Part shown: positions 24,524-34,106 of the stretch, one piece after another | Numbering within the stretch: position 1 is the first letter of the stretch | Layout: each line of letters starts with the position of its first letter | Assembly: GCF_004792665.1 (NCBI RefSeq) | Contig: NZ_SRZX01000002.1 | Coordinates: 62,001 to 126,000 of the forward strand | Reading direction: 5' to 3' | Source of the DNA: Marinobacter orientalis | Lineage (GTDB): Bacteria > Pseudomonadota > Gammaproteobacteria > Pseudomonadales > Oleiphilaceae | DNA length: 64,000 nucleotides | Made by a program: the position numbers and the translations under genes | Notes under the pieces: model-generated | What the model saw: only the letters and a program-made list of their open reading frames with translations | Told to the model about the DNA's origin: nothing | Database searches by the model: none

Positions 24524-25731
24524 TATTTCGACGTTGGGCTATCAGTACCTGAAACTGCATCCGTGACGGATACGATAGCAATATCGTCCGGTAACTCTGT
24601 GATCTCGTCGAGATGCAGAGCCTCGCTTAGCGAACCAATAGTGTGACTACCTCCCGAGACGAGTTCAAGTAATGTCTTTTCCTTTTCATCAAGGCTTTTG
24701 GCCTTTATTACTTCGAGTATACCGTCTGAAAACAGAATAAGGTGGAAAGGCTGCTCCAGCGGTACTTCATAGACTTCCCACTCAGGCTCCTCAAACAACC
24801 CCACCGGTAACCCGCTGCCTTCCAGGAATTCCGTTCTGCCACCCTCAACCGACAGGATGGGCATGGGGAAATGTCCGCCCACAGAGTAACGCAGACGCCG
24901 GTCGCTGGTGGAAATAATCCCAACAAACAGGGTCACATGCTTGCCCAGGCCGGTATCCAGCAATTCTGAGTTGACCCGCTCCAGGAACCGCTCCGGGTAG
25001 AGGATATCGTCGCTGGAACCGCGCCTGAGGTTGCGCTGGAGACGGTTGGTCAGGTTTTTCAGCAGTACCGTTACAAACGCCGAACTGGCGCCGTGGCCGG
25101 ATACGTCGGCAATGTAAACCAGCACCTTGTCTTCGGATATACGGAAATAATCGAGAAAGTCGCCGCTGAGAAACAGCGATGGCTTGATCAGGTGCTCAAT
25201 GGAAAGGCCGGACAAAAGCTGGTCGTTGTCGGGCAGCATGCGCAGCTGAACCTTGCGCCCTGCCCGCTGGTCGGCCCGCAATTCGGCAATGCCATCCCGC
25301 AGGTCGCGATTGGCCTCTTCCAGTTCCTGACGGTAAAGCTGGTTGAGGCGATTAACCCGCACCCGGTCAAACAGTTTGCCAATCACATCGTCCAGGGCAC
25401 CACGGTCGTCAGAACAGGGTTTGAGCACGATGTCCGCCGCTCCCGCCCGAAGCGCATTGACCACCTCCGGAGCGTCTTCGGTGGAGTAGCTGGCAACAAT
25501 CGGAGTAAAGGTTTCAGCGTCTTCCAGCCTGGCCGCCAACTCACCAATGGCTTCAGGCGACATGTCGGTGAAAATGATGTCCGGCATATTATCGGTGAAC
25601 TGGGACTGGGCCGAATCCAGATCGGGGTAGCCGGTCACATAGAAGCCCCTGGCCTCAAGGTATCGACCCAGTTCTGAACGGGCATGCTCATCCGAATCAA
25701 TTATAAGAATGCGCTCGGTGCGCGATGTCAT
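24523..25731 (-). CDS. Response regulator with PP2C/SpoIIE phosphatase output
   Basis: This 402-aa protein has a receiver domain at 1-125 (ILIIDSDEHARSELGRYLEARG; IIFTDMSPE holds the phospho-accepting Asp; LKPCSDD has the conserved Lys), then a coiled linker (about 130-175), then a PP2C-type phosphatase with VYIADVSGHGASSAFVTVLL and LILFSDGILEV, whose Asp residues bind metal. It would dephosphorylate the STAS partner encoded directly downstream. In Pseudomonas and Vibrio such pairs control motility, biofilm or sigma-S-type outputs; here the target is unknown. It diverges from the HD gene. Confidence 0.9.
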   Translation of the reverse strand: MTSRTERILIIDSDEHARSELGRYLEARGFYVTGYPDLDSAQSQFTDNMPDIIFTDMSPEAIGELAARLEDAETFTPIVASYSTEDAPEVVNALRAGAADIVLKPCSDDRGALDDVIGKLFDRVRVNRLNQLYRQELEEANRDLRDGIAELRADQRAGRKVQLRMLPDNDQLLSGLSIEHLIKPSLFLSGDFLDYFRISEDKVLVYIADVSGHGASSAFVTVLLKNLTNRLQRNLRRGSSDDILYPERFLERVNSELLDTGLGKHVTLFVGIISTSDRRLRYSVGGHFPMPILSVEGGRTEFLEGSGLPVGLFEEPEWEVYEVPLEQPFHLILFSDGILEVIKAKSLDEKEKTLLELVSGGSHTIGSLSEALHLDEITELPDDIAIVSVTDAVSGTDSPTSK

Positions 25732-25845
25732 GATTATTGCCCTAAACTACCATCGGTAAACGGGAAATTGGCTGTCAGATATCTATTCTGGCACGCCCCT
25801 GTGATATAACAAGACATGTTTGATGTTTTTGGGAGGCTGTAATCA

Positions 25846-27339
25846 ATGAGAAGTGCCGTAAATGATCTGCTCGGGGCCTATGACAAGCTGATCATGGACC
25901 CGGTTCATGGCGGCATTCCGCTCTACCGGCATGAAATCAAAGTTATCGACCATCCCCTGTTCCAGCGTCTGCGCAATATCTGCCAGAACGACATTCTGAG
26001 CCTGGTATTCCCCGGGGCCACGCACTCCCGCTTTCTGCACAGCATCGGTGTAATGCATGTGGGTACCCGCATGTTCCGCTCCATGATCGACGCCTATCTG
26101 CGGGAACGTCAACTGAGTGACCAGACCGACCTGAGTCTGAGCCAGCTGGACGCTATTGATTACCTGGCCAAAACCATACGCCTGGGCTGTCTGTTACACG
26201 ATAGCGGCCACTCCAGCTTTTCCCATCAGTTCACCCAGGCCCGCCGGATTCATGATCTGATGTCGCGCCCGGACCGTTTCGATGATCTCTGGGAAGGCGT
26301 TGATTACTCGATCTATCATTCCGCGCGGCCCGAAGAGCTTGAGCACGAGCATTATTCCGTGCGCGTCGCCCACGATGTACTGTCTTCCATCGATCTGGAT
26401 TCCGCAGGGCTGGATGTCAGAGACGTCATCGGCATCATGGAAACCACGGAGGTACGCCCGAGCGAGGCGTTTTGCCGCCATGCCCGGACCTTCTGGAACT
26501 TCATTGCCGGTGAGGATGCCGAGTCCGGTGTGCTCAGCGAGGCCGATACACCCCGGCTGGTGATGGACCTGCTGTCATCCATCGTGTCCGGCGAAATTGA
26601 TGCGGACAGGGCGGACTACATGCTGCGGGACGGGTTCCATTCTTCGGTGACGATTGGCGGCTTCAACCTCGACCACCTGCTCAGCAACCTGCGCTTTGGC
26701 TGGGATGTGCGTGAGCCGTGGCTGGGGCTGGCCATTACCCAGAAGGGGCTCGGTGCCCTGGAAGACTTTGTCTACAGCCGTCACCAGATGTACCGCAAGG
26801 TCTACGCCCACAAAACCGCCCTTGGCTTCGACTGGCTGTTGCGGGAAGCCATCAACGAGGTGCTGGAAGACCCGGAGATTTTTGACTGGGTGGACACCTG
26901 CCTCAGCGACATGCGGTATTTCGCGGAACTGACAGACAGTTACTTCTGGGAGGCGTTTCGCAAGGTGGCGCGCAGGCAGCCCTCCAGCTACTCCCGGTGT
27001 ATCGTGGATCGTATCAAGCTGGATCATCTTGATACCCGGGAAGACCTCTCTGCCCGGGGCATCAGGGATCACAGAAGCTGGCTGGCGCGGGAGCTGAACC
27101 TGGACCCGGAGCAGGTGGTAACCTGCTCGATGCGGGCCCGGTTTTCCAATATCCAGGACAATTTCAACGGTATCAAGGTGTTGGTGCGCGACCCCATCAA
27201 TCGCGCCCGCTCGCTGAAAAAGATTACCGACATCAGTGCGTTCTTCAGCAAGTTCAGCGATGGCACTATCAGCCACTTCTACGTGCGCCCCGATGTGCTT
27301 GATGCCCGCAGGGCTGAACGGGTTGAACAGGTTGAATGA
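25846..27339 (+). CDS. HD-domain phosphohydrolase (dNTPase/SAMHD1-like)
   Basis: This 497-aa protein starts with DPVHGGIPLYRHEIKVIDHPLFQRLR and FPGATHSRFLHSIGVMHVG, the opening of SAMHD1/YdhJ-like HD enzymes. The HD dyad is LLHDSGHSSFSH at about 126-137, and the closing Asp is in EIDADRADYMLRDG. The C-terminal half (about 300-497) extends beyond the catalytic core, as in proteins related to dGTP triphosphohydrolases. The likely reaction is hydrolysis of nucleotides, but the substrate cannot be read from sequence. The gene is single, with GGGAGG upstream of the start. Confidence 0.85.
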   Translation: MRSAVNDLLGAYDKLIMDPVHGGIPLYRHEIKVIDHPLFQRLRNICQNDILSLVFPGATHSRFLHSIGVMHVGTRMFRSMIDAYLRERQLSDQTDLSLSQLDAIDYLAKTIRLGCLLHDSGHSSFSHQFTQARRIHDLMSRPDRFDDLWEGVDYSIYHSARPEELEHEHYSVRVAHDVLSSIDLDSAGLDVRDVIGIMETTEVRPSEAFCRHARTFWNFIAGEDAESGVLSEADTPRLVMDLLSSIVSGEIDADRADYMLRDGFHSSVTIGGFNLDHLLSNLRFGWDVREPWLGLAITQKGLGALEDFVYSRHQMYRKVYAHKTALGFDWLLREAINEVLEDPEIFDWVDTCLSDMRYFAELTDSYFWEAFRKVARRQPSSYSRCIVDRIKLDHLDTREDLSARGIRDHRSWLARELNLDPEQVVTCSMRARFSNIQDNFNGIKVLVRDPINRARSLKKITDISAFFSKFSDGTISHFYVRPDVLDARRAERVEQVE

Positions 27340-27352
27340 TAACCGGGCTGAA

Positions 27353-28369
27353 TCAGTCAGGCAGTATCCTGTTCACCAGCCCGCGGGCGCTTTCAAAAGC
27401 ACCTTCTACCCGGCCACCGCTGAGCCAGTCGCCGGCAAGACCGATGCGGTGGTCACCAAACCAGCGAAAACCGGGACTGTCGCTGGAGGATGATTTCGCA
27501 TAGAGCCAGCGATGGGAAACCACCTCGCCGGGTTGTTGATGGCAGCCCGTCACCCGCTGGAACGCAGTGACCATTTCTTCGGTCACCTGCTCCGGCGTGG
27601 TGTCCTGATGGCGGCGTGACCATTCCGGATTGGCATGCAGAACCCACCACTGGCCCTTGTCTTCCCGGCCCGGCTTGCTGGAATTGTTGGCAATCCAGTA
27701 AAGCACGTCATCCTGGCACCGCATCCCCTCGTAGGGCTGCTCCAGCGGGTCCGGAAAGTACGCCGCAGCTGCCCAGCACGGCTGTATGTGACGTACCGGT
27801 TCATCGAGTTCCTCCGCCAGTACCGGCAGATCACTGTTACTGAGGAGCTCCTGCGCCTGAGCCGGCGGCGCGGTTATGATAACCGCATCAAAGGGCCCGT
27901 AAGATTCACCGTCAGCGTCCCGGAGTGTCCACTGTTCGCCATTGCGGATCAGCCGCTCGACCCGCGTCTGCGCCTTTACATTTACGGCTGAGGACAGCCC
28001 CCGTGTGACAGCGGTCATTCGCGGGATACCGACGTATCGCCGCTCGTCCGGAAAGGACTCCCATTTACCGTCACGGTTCTGGTAGCCAAACCGCCCCGGC
28101 CAGATTCCGAAAGCTGTGTCACCGGCATGGTGGGCCAAAAAACGCACGAATGCCGGGTTTCTCGCTGTGAAGTACTGGGCACCTATATCGGCGGAGCCCC
28201 CGGAAACACGCTTCGCAGCCATGCGGCCGCCCGGACCGCGGCTTTTCTCGAAGACCGTGACGGCAAGATTTCTCTCCCCCAGCAAAAGTGCAGCAGTAAG
28301 GCCGGCCAGTCCTGAACCAACAACGGCAATGCGGCGTATAACAGGCATCTCATCGGTTTGGTTAAACAT
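27353..28369 (-). CDS. Renalase-like FAD-dependent oxidoreductase
   Basis: This 338-aa flavoprotein has an N-terminal FAD fold (RIAVVGSGLAGLTAALLLGERNLAVTVFEK) followed by GPGGRMAAKR and SADIGAQYFTARNP, the renalase/amine-oxidase-like signature of soluble bacterial flavoproteins. The C-terminus GDHRIGLAGDWLSGGRVEGAFESARGL completes the flavin site. Such enzymes oxidise off-isomers of NAD(P)H, but substrate is not proven here. Start codons at 28369 and 28348 are both possible. It diverges from the desaturase operon, and the upstream start regions abut (73 bp between the two chosen starts). Confidence 0.85.
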   Translation of the reverse strand: MFNQTDEMPVIRRIAVVGSGLAGLTAALLLGERNLAVTVFEKSRGPGGRMAAKRVSGGSADIGAQYFTARNPAFVRFLAHHAGDTAFGIWPGRFGYQNRDGKWESFPDERRYVGIPRMTAVTRGLSSAVNVKAQTRVERLIRNGEQWTLRDADGESYGPFDAVIITAPPAQAQELLSNSDLPVLAEELDEPVRHIQPCWAAAAYFPDPLEQPYEGMRCQDDVLYWIANNSSKPGREDKGQWWVLHANPEWSRRHQDTTPEQVTEEMVTAFQRVTGCHQQPGEVVSHRWLYAKSSSSDSPGFRWFGDHRIGLAGDWLSGGRVEGAFESARGLVNRILPD

Positions 28370-28441
28370 CGTTTATCGTGCATCCAAAGTCGGTTGAAGA
28401 AACGTATCAGAGTAAACCACGAACTAAAGGGCAATCAGGGT

Positions 28442-29398
28442 ATGACCCGAGTGCAGAACTGGCTGACTAACATTCTGAGATGGTTCGACTCCACTGCGGG
28501 TTCAGATCACCTCGACACGGGCTCGCGGGCTTTCAATTTTCTCAGGGTGGTGCCCTTTATAGCACTTCATCTTGCCTGCCTGCTGGTTATCTTCACCGGT
28601 ACGAGCACCTTCGCAGTGGCCTTTGCGGCAGCTTTTTTCGCTGTACGCATGTTTGCCATTACCGGCTTCTATCATCGCTACTTTGCCCACAAGACCTTCA
28701 AGACCAGCCGTGTGGCGCAGTTCGTGTTTGGTCTGCTGGGTGCCAGCGCAGCACAGCGGGGACCGTTATGGTGGGCGGCTCACCATCGACACCATCACCA
28801 GCATTCCGACGACGAGAAGGACCTGCATTCGCCCCATCACGGTGGTTTCTGGTGGTCCCATGTAGGCTGGTTTACCTGCGATGCCGGGTTTGCAATGGAT
28901 GAACGCCGGGTAAAAGACTGGATGAAGTTCCCGGAGCTGCGTTTTCTCAATCGGTTCGATTCGCTGGTGCCGGCTGCGGCAGCTGGGGGAATATATGCCC
29001 TGGGCGAGGGTCTTGCCGCCTGGGCGCCCGGCCTTGGCACCAACGGCCTGCAATTACTGGTCTGGGGCTTCTTCATATCGACCGTGGTGCTGTTCCACGC
29101 GACCGTATCCATTAACTCCCTGTCCCATGTCTGGGGCAAACGTCGCTTTGAAACCGACGACGACAGCAGGAATAACGTCTGGCTCGCGCTGATCACCCTG
29201 GGCGAAGGCTGGCACAACAATCATCATCGCTGGCCACAGTCCGTGCGTCAGGGGTTCCGTTGGTATGAGGTGGATATGACGTGGTATGGGCTGTGGCTGC
29301 TGTCGCGCCTTGGCATCATCTGGGATATGAAACCGATCCCGGAGCACATTCGGGAAGAAACCCGCCAACTCGACGCCATGAGGAGTAAGAGGTCATGA
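28442..29398 (+). CDS. Acyl-CoA/fatty-acid desaturase (delta-9 type, membrane)
   Basis: This 318-aa membrane di-iron enzyme has the three histidine boxes: HRYFAH (in YHRYFAHKTFK), HRHHHQHSD (in AAHHRHHHQHSDD) and HNNHHRWP (in EGWHNNHHRW). Four membrane helices bracket them. It inserts a cis double bond in acyl chains, most often delta-9. It begins an eight-gene run in which nearly every junction overlaps by ATGA, ending at 35355. The next genes include a cyclopropane synthase, so this enzyme probably supplies the unsaturated chain that is later modified. The start is ATG 28442. Confidence 0.9.
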   Translation: MTRVQNWLTNILRWFDSTAGSDHLDTGSRAFNFLRVVPFIALHLACLLVIFTGTSTFAVAFAAAFFAVRMFAITGFYHRYFAHKTFKTSRVAQFVFGLLGASAAQRGPLWWAAHHRHHHQHSDDEKDLHSPHHGGFWWSHVGWFTCDAGFAMDERRVKDWMKFPELRFLNRFDSLVPAAAAGGIYALGEGLAAWAPGLGTNGLQLLVWGFFISTVVLFHATVSINSLSHVWGKRRFETDDDSRNNVWLALITLGEGWHNNHHRWPQSVRQGFRWYEVDMTWYGLWLLSRLGIIWDMKPIPEHIREETRQLDAMRSKRS

Positions 29399-29862
29399 GT
29401 ACCGCCTCAATTATTGATATGGGAAACAGGAGTTCTTCGGTGCAGGAGACCCTTGGCCGCTTTACGCAACTCTTCAACAGCCTCTGCGCCGGTGATATGG
29501 CCGGGCTGAGCAGCGTCTACAGCGACAATGTACGCTTTACCGACCCTTTTTCTTCAGTTGAGGGTATCGATGAACTCACAGAGTATTTCGCCGGCGCCTA
29601 CGCCAACGTCATTTCCTGCGGCTTCGATTTCGGCGAGCCGGTGATCAGTGGTGAAAACGTCTGTATTCCGTGGGTCATGCATCTGCAACACAGGCGTATC
29701 CGCAAGGGCAAGCCCGTCAAAGTGGACGGTATCAGCCAACTGGCTATCCGCAACGGGCATGTTGCCTTCCATCGGGACTACTTTGACGCCGGCCAGTTAC
29801 TTTACGAGAACCTCCCGGTCATGGGTGGAGTCATTCGCTGGATAAGGAATCAGGCAGGATGA
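29395..29862 (+). CDS. NTF2-like/SnoaL-like protein of lipid operon
   Basis: This 155-aa protein has the NTF2-like cone fold pattern: a helical start (RFTQLFNSLCAGDMAGLSSVYSDNVRFTDPF), then VEGIDELTEYFAGAYANV, then ISQLAIRNGHVAFHRDYFDAGQLLYENLPVMG. This form commonly sits with SDR, amine-oxidase-like and cyclopropane-synthase genes of photo-oxidative stress clusters. It overlaps the desaturase stop by 4 bp and the SDR start by 4 bp. Small-molecule binding or isomerase activity is possible but unproven. Confidence 0.82.
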   Translation: MSTASIIDMGNRSSSVQETLGRFTQLFNSLCAGDMAGLSSVYSDNVRFTDPFSSVEGIDELTEYFAGAYANVISCGFDFGEPVISGENVCIPWVMHLQHRRIRKGKPVKVDGISQLAIRNGHVAFHRDYFDAGQLLYENLPVMGGVIRWIRNQAG

Positions 29863-30659
29863 GCAAGCGGCTTGAATCAACATCCAATATCTGGATCACC
29901 GGCGCCAGTTCCGGTATCGGAGAGGCGGTCACCCGGGAGCTGATGCAGCAGGGTCACCGGCTTGTTATTACCGGTCGCAGGCAGGCAGCGCTCGATGAGC
30001 TGTGCTCCCTGGCACCGGAAAGAATGAAACCCGCCACAGCCGACACCACCGATCGTGAAGCACTGCAGGCGATCAGTGGTGACCTTGAAGCGTTTGGCAG
30101 TCTGGACATGGCGATCCTGAACGCAGGCACCTGCGAGTACCTGGAAATTGCGGAGTACGACAGCAGCATCATCGACCACAACATAACCACCAACGTGGTT
30201 GGCACGGCCCGCTGTCTGGACATTGCCCTGCCTGCGCTCCGGCGAACCGCACAACAGGGGCGGCCGGCCACTCTGGTTTTTGTCAGCTCTTCGGCGTGGT
30301 GGTTTCCGTTCGGTCGCGCGGAGGGCTATGGCGCGTCCAAGGCGGCGCTGACGTATTTTGCCCATGCCCTGAGAGCAGACCTGGCATCGGAGGGCATCGA
30401 TGTTGTGGTGGTGTCACCGGGGTTTGTCAAAACGCCCCTGACAGACCGCAATGATTTTCCCATGCCCTTCCTGGTTTCGGCAGAAGATGCTGCGTCACGG
30501 ATTGTGAATGGCCTTCGCAAGGGCAAAACCGAAATCGCATTTCCCAAACGCTTTACATGGACACTCAAACTGCTCGGCGCCCTGCCCCAGGGTGTTATTG
30601 ACCGAATGTCAGCCAGCATGAGCCGGCAGCGCAAAAAAGAACAGGAATCCAATGGATGA
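29859..30659 (+). CDS. Short-chain dehydrogenase/reductase
   Basis: This 266-aa SDR has the cofactor motif ITGASSGIGEAVTREL near residues 14-29, the NAG motif (LNAGTCEYLE) and the catalytic Ser-Tyr-Lys set (VSSSAWW, then EGYGASKAALTYF). GRRQAALDE after strand 2 suggests NADP(H). It ends with a weakly hydrophobic tail, which may favour membrane contact. It sits inside the lipid operon, overlapping both neighbours by 4 bp, so its substrate is likely a lipid or fatty aldehyde/ketone. Confidence 0.9.
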   Translation: MSKRLESTSNIWITGASSGIGEAVTRELMQQGHRLVITGRRQAALDELCSLAPERMKPATADTTDREALQAISGDLEAFGSLDMAILNAGTCEYLEIAEYDSSIIDHNITTNVVGTARCLDIALPALRRTAQQGRPATLVFVSSSAWWFPFGRAEGYGASKAALTYFAHALRADLASEGIDVVVVSPGFVKTPLTDRNDFPMPFLVSAEDAASRIVNGLRKGKTEIAFPKRFTWTLKLLGALPQGVIDRMSASMSRQRKKEQESNG

Positions 30660-31921
30660 GTAACAACCGTCAACGTATCGCAGTCATTGGCGCTGGAGTA
30701 TCCGGCCTGACCACGGCCTGGCTTTTATCGGAAAAGTACGACGTCGAGCTGTTCGAGGCCGGGAGTTACGCCGGCGGGCATACCAATACAGAGACGGTGA
30801 CGGCGGGCGGCCGCGAATGGCCGGTAAATACCGGTTTCATCGTATTCAATGACTGGACCTACCCCAATTTCATCAAGCTGATGGATCGCCTCGGGGTTGA
30901 ATCCGAAGTGAGCGATATGAGCTTCAGTGTTGACTGCCACTCATCCGGCCTGCAGTACAACGGCACCAGTGTGAACACGCTGTTTGCGCAACGGAGCAAT
31001 CTGCTGAACCTGCCTTTCCTGCGAATGGTCAGGGAGATTCTGAGATTCAACAGGGAGAGTCGTGCAGACCTGGCAGAAGGCACTATCGGGGACGAGGAAA
31101 GCCTTGGGGAGTACCTCAACCGGAACGGCTATTCACGGTATTTTCGCAAGTACTACATTGTGCCCATGGGGGCCGCTATCTGGTCTGCACCGGAAATCGT
31201 GCTGGAACAGTTCCCGATCCGCTTCTTCCTCCAGTTTTTCAACAATCACGGCATGTTGTCAGTGGACGACAGGCCCACCTGGCGGGTTATATCCGGCGGC
31301 TCTGCCCGTTACGTGGATGCCATGATGGGTCGGCTGGAAAACCACACCCACCTGAACAGCCCCGTCACTTCCGTGGTGCGCCAGCAGGATAAGGTGCTGG
31401 TAACGGTAAACGGCGAACAGCAGGCGTTCGACCAGGTGGTGTTTGCCTGTCATAGCGACCAGGCCCTGGGAATGATCGGGGACCCCACCGACAGCGAGCT
31501 GGAGATTCTCGGAGCCATTACCTATCAGAACAACGATGTCGTGCTTCATACCGACAGCTCTGCACTGCCTTCGAACCGGCGGGCCTGGGCGGCGTGGAAC
31601 TATTTTATTCCGCAACACAGTACTGAACCCGTATCCGTCACCTACAACATGAATATTCTGCAGAACTTTCACGATGCCCCGGAAACCTTCTGTGTCACCC
31701 TCAACCGCAGCGCGGATATTGATCCCGAGCGTATCATCAAGCGCTTCGAATACGCCCATCCGGTATTCACACTGCAGGCGGTTGCCGCGCAGAAGCGCTA
31801 TGCCGAAATAGGCGGTCAGAACCGCAGCCATTTCTGTGGCGCATACTGGTTCAACGGGTTCCATGAAGACGGCGTACGCAGTGCGCTGCGAGTCACCCGG
31901 GCCCTGGGTGTGGAGTTGTAA
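30656..31921 (+). CDS. FAD-dependent amine-oxidase-like protein (UfaD/desaturase-like candidate)
   Basis: This 421-aa flavoprotein starts with the FAD fold IAVIGAGVSGLTTAWLLSE and EAGSYAGGHTNTETV, then continues with WPVNTGFIVFNDWTYPNF, a pattern specific to the amine-oxidase-like subfamily found beside DUF1365 and cyclopropane-synthase genes. A related gene set in Rhodobacter makes furan fatty acids, where a flavoprotein desaturates a methylated acyl chain; a similar reaction here is inference. It overlaps the SDR gene by 4 bp and lies 2 bp before DUF1365. Confidence 0.85.
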   Translation: MSNNRQRIAVIGAGVSGLTTAWLLSEKYDVELFEAGSYAGGHTNTETVTAGGREWPVNTGFIVFNDWTYPNFIKLMDRLGVESEVSDMSFSVDCHSSGLQYNGTSVNTLFAQRSNLLNLPFLRMVREILRFNRESRADLAEGTIGDEESLGEYLNRNGYSRYFRKYYIVPMGAAIWSAPEIVLEQFPIRFFLQFFNNHGMLSVDDRPTWRVISGGSARYVDAMMGRLENHTHLNSPVTSVVRQQDKVLVTVNGEQQAFDQVVFACHSDQALGMIGDPTDSELEILGAITYQNNDVVLHTDSSALPSNRRAWAAWNYFIPQHSTEPVSVTYNMNILQNFHDAPETFCVTLNRSADIDPERIIKRFEYAHPVFTLQAVAAQKRYAEIGGQNRSHFCGAYWFNGFHEDGVRSALRVTRALGVEL

Positions 31922-31923
31922 CC

Positions 31924-32847
31924 ATGAACGCTGCCCTGCAGGACAGGCCTGTTGGCGATCGCCTTGACAGCCAGTGGCTGGAGGGCACTATCCGCCATCG
32001 TCGGATGACACCGGTACGCCATGAGTTCAGTTACAGCACCGGCATGCTGGCACTGGATCTGCGCGAGTGGCATTCGGTAACGCGCATAAGCCGCCTGTTT
32101 TCACTCGAGAAATTCAACTGGTTATCGCTCCGGCGCCGGGACTACTTCCATCCGGAAACAGACGACCTGTTGCAGGCTGTGACCGACCAGGTGCAGAAAG
32201 CGACAGGGTGGACGCCGGACGGGCCGGTGGAGTTGATTACCCATCCCCGCTATTTCGGGTATGTGTTCAATCCGGTCAGCTTCTACTTCTGCTACAACGC
32301 CGGTGACAGGCCAGGCAGTGGCGCCGTACCTCGGGTCATTCTGGCGCAGATTACCAATACACCGTGGCAGGACCGCCATGTGTACTGCCTGGAAAGCACG
32401 GGAGCGAAGCCAACCAGTGCCGGCTGGCGCACCGAGCGTTTCGGGTTTGACAAGCGTTTTCATGTGTCACCGTTCAACCCGATGGACCAGCACTATCAAT
32501 GGACCTTCAGCTTCCGGGGGCCTGAGGTGCGCATACATATGAACGTGTTTCAGGATGGCAACAGACATTTTGATGCCACTCTGGTGGTCCGACGTACCCC
32601 TCTGGATCGTAAAGAACTTCACAGAAGCCTCAGGCAGTTTCCCCTCGAAGCCCTGAAGGTGGTGGGTGGAATTTACTGGCACGCACTGAAGCTGAAACTC
32701 AAGGGCGTGCCCTTTTTCACCCACCCGGACAAGCTTCCGGAGAGCGACCCCGCCCACAGGCTGGGAAGCGACGATTCAGGCCTTGACGTGACCGGGGCCG
32801 ACGACCGAACAAAGACAAGCGGAAAGGTAAGCTCATGGAGAACCTGA
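31924..32847 (+). CDS. DUF1365 family protein
   Basis: This 307-aa protein shows the family pattern: WLEGTIRHRRMTPVRHEFSY, then LITHPRYFGYVFNPVSFYFCYN, then FGFDKRFHVSPFNPMDQHYQW. It lies with the flavoprotein and Cfa genes, the standard context of DUF1365, and is thought to act in the same membrane-lipid modification. There is no signal peptide. The end overlaps the cfa start by 13 bp. The catalytic activity is unknown. Confidence 0.9.
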   Translation: MNAALQDRPVGDRLDSQWLEGTIRHRRMTPVRHEFSYSTGMLALDLREWHSVTRISRLFSLEKFNWLSLRRRDYFHPETDDLLQAVTDQVQKATGWTPDGPVELITHPRYFGYVFNPVSFYFCYNAGDRPGSGAVPRVILAQITNTPWQDRHVYCLESTGAKPTSAGWRTERFGFDKRFHVSPFNPMDQHYQWTFSFRGPEVRIHMNVFQDGNRHFDATLVVRRTPLDRKELHRSLRQFPLEALKVVGGIYWHALKLKLKGVPFFTHPDKLPESDPAHRLGSDDSGLDVTGADDRTKTSGKVSSWRT

Positions 32848-34106
32848 ACACCTCATTCGACTCTGCAGACGCCGGCAGGCAGGCCCCGCTCAGCGCCCGT
32901 GTGGCAAAACACCTGGTGTGCCAGCAATTGGCATTACTGAAGGATGGCGCCCTGACAATCCGTGAGGCAGGCCAGCAGCCCCTCAGTTTCGGTGATGGCG
33001 ACATCCGTTTTGCCCCGGCAGAGTTGATTATCCATGACTGCAGCACCTGGAAGGATCTGCTGACCGGCGGCAGTATTGGTGCCGCCGAGTCCTACGTAGC
33101 CGGAGACTGGTCAACGCCGGACCTGGTGGCCCTGTTGCGTTTCTTTACCCGCAACGTGGAGCGGATGAACGAATTCGAAGACAGATTCAGCTGGGTCACC
33201 AAACCCGCGCTCAAGGGCCTGCACTGGCTTAACCGGAATACCAGAGAAGGTTCCCGCAAGAACATCAGCGCCCATTACGATCTGGGCAATGACCTGTTCG
33301 AGACCTTCCTCGACCCCACCATGATGTACTCCTCAGCCATCTATCCGCGCCCTGAGGCAACACTGGAGGAGGCAGCGGTACACAAGCTGGACACCATCTG
33401 CCGCAAGCTTGATCTGCAGCCCGGCGACCGGGTAATTGAAATCGGTACCGGTTGGGGTGGCTTTGCGGTACATGCCGCGCGGTATTTCGGATGTCATGTG
33501 ACTACCACCACGATTTCCTCTGAGCAGCTCGAGCTGGCGAGGGCAAGGGTGAAAGCCGAAGGCCTCGAGGACAGCATCACCCTGCTGTTTGACGACTACA
33601 GGGACCTGGAAGGCCAGTTCGACAAGCTGGTGTCCATCGAGATGATCGAAGCCGTCGGTCCCCAGTTTCTGGACAGCTATTTCTCCCAGATCAGCCGGTT
33701 ACTGAAGCCCGACGGGCTGGCGCTGGTGCAGGCCATCAATATGCCGGAGCAGCGTTACAGCCGGGCACTGAAAAACGTCGACTTCATCCAGCGTTTCATT
33801 TTTCCCGGCAGTTTTATTCCTTCATTCGGCGCCATCCTTGGCTCCGTTCGCAAGGGATCCGACCTGGTGATGACTCATGCGGAGGACATTGGTTTCCACT
33901 ACGCCCGTACCCTGCACGACTGGTGCGAGCGTTTCATGGCCAACCGCGAGAAGCTTGAGAGCCAGGGATACGACGACGCTTTCCGCAGGCTCTGGCATTT
34001 CTATTTCGCCTACTGCGAAGCCGGTTTCAGCGAGCGCGCCATTGGCGTGTCCCAGATAGTGTTTGCCAGGCCCGGCAACAAGCGCGCGAACATCCTCAGC
34101 CTATGA
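32835..34106 (+). CDS. cfa: Cyclopropane-fatty-acyl-phospholipid synthase family methyltransferase
   Basis: This 423-aa SAM-dependent enzyme has the N-terminal lipid-binding part (about 1-135, with GSIGAAESYVAGDWSTPDL) and a methyltransferase domain. That domain contains NISAHYDLGNDLFETFLDPTMMYSSAIY, the SAM loop VIEIGTGWGGFAVHAAR, and TTISSEQLELARARV. It adds a methylene or methyl group across cis double bonds of membrane phospholipids. Given its neighbours, it may make methylated acyl chains instead of simple cyclopropanes. It ends overlapping DUF2878 (ATGA). Confidence 0.92.
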   Translation: MENLNTSFDSADAGRQAPLSARVAKHLVCQQLALLKDGALTIREAGQQPLSFGDGDIRFAPAELIIHDCSTWKDLLTGGSIGAAESYVAGDWSTPDLVALLRFFTRNVERMNEFEDRFSWVTKPALKGLHWLNRNTREGSRKNISAHYDLGNDLFETFLDPTMMYSSAIYPRPEATLEEAAVHKLDTICRKLDLQPGDRVIEIGTGWGGFAVHAARYFGCHVTTTTISSEQLELARARVKAEGLEDSITLLFDDYRDLEGQFDKLVSIEMIEAVGPQFLDSYFSQISRLLKPDGLALVQAINMPEQRYSRALKNVDFIQRFIFPGSFIPSFGAILGSVRKGSDLVMTHAEDIGFHYARTLHDWCERFMANREKLESQGYDDAFRRLWHFYFAYCEAGFSERAIGVSQIVFARPGNKRANILSL

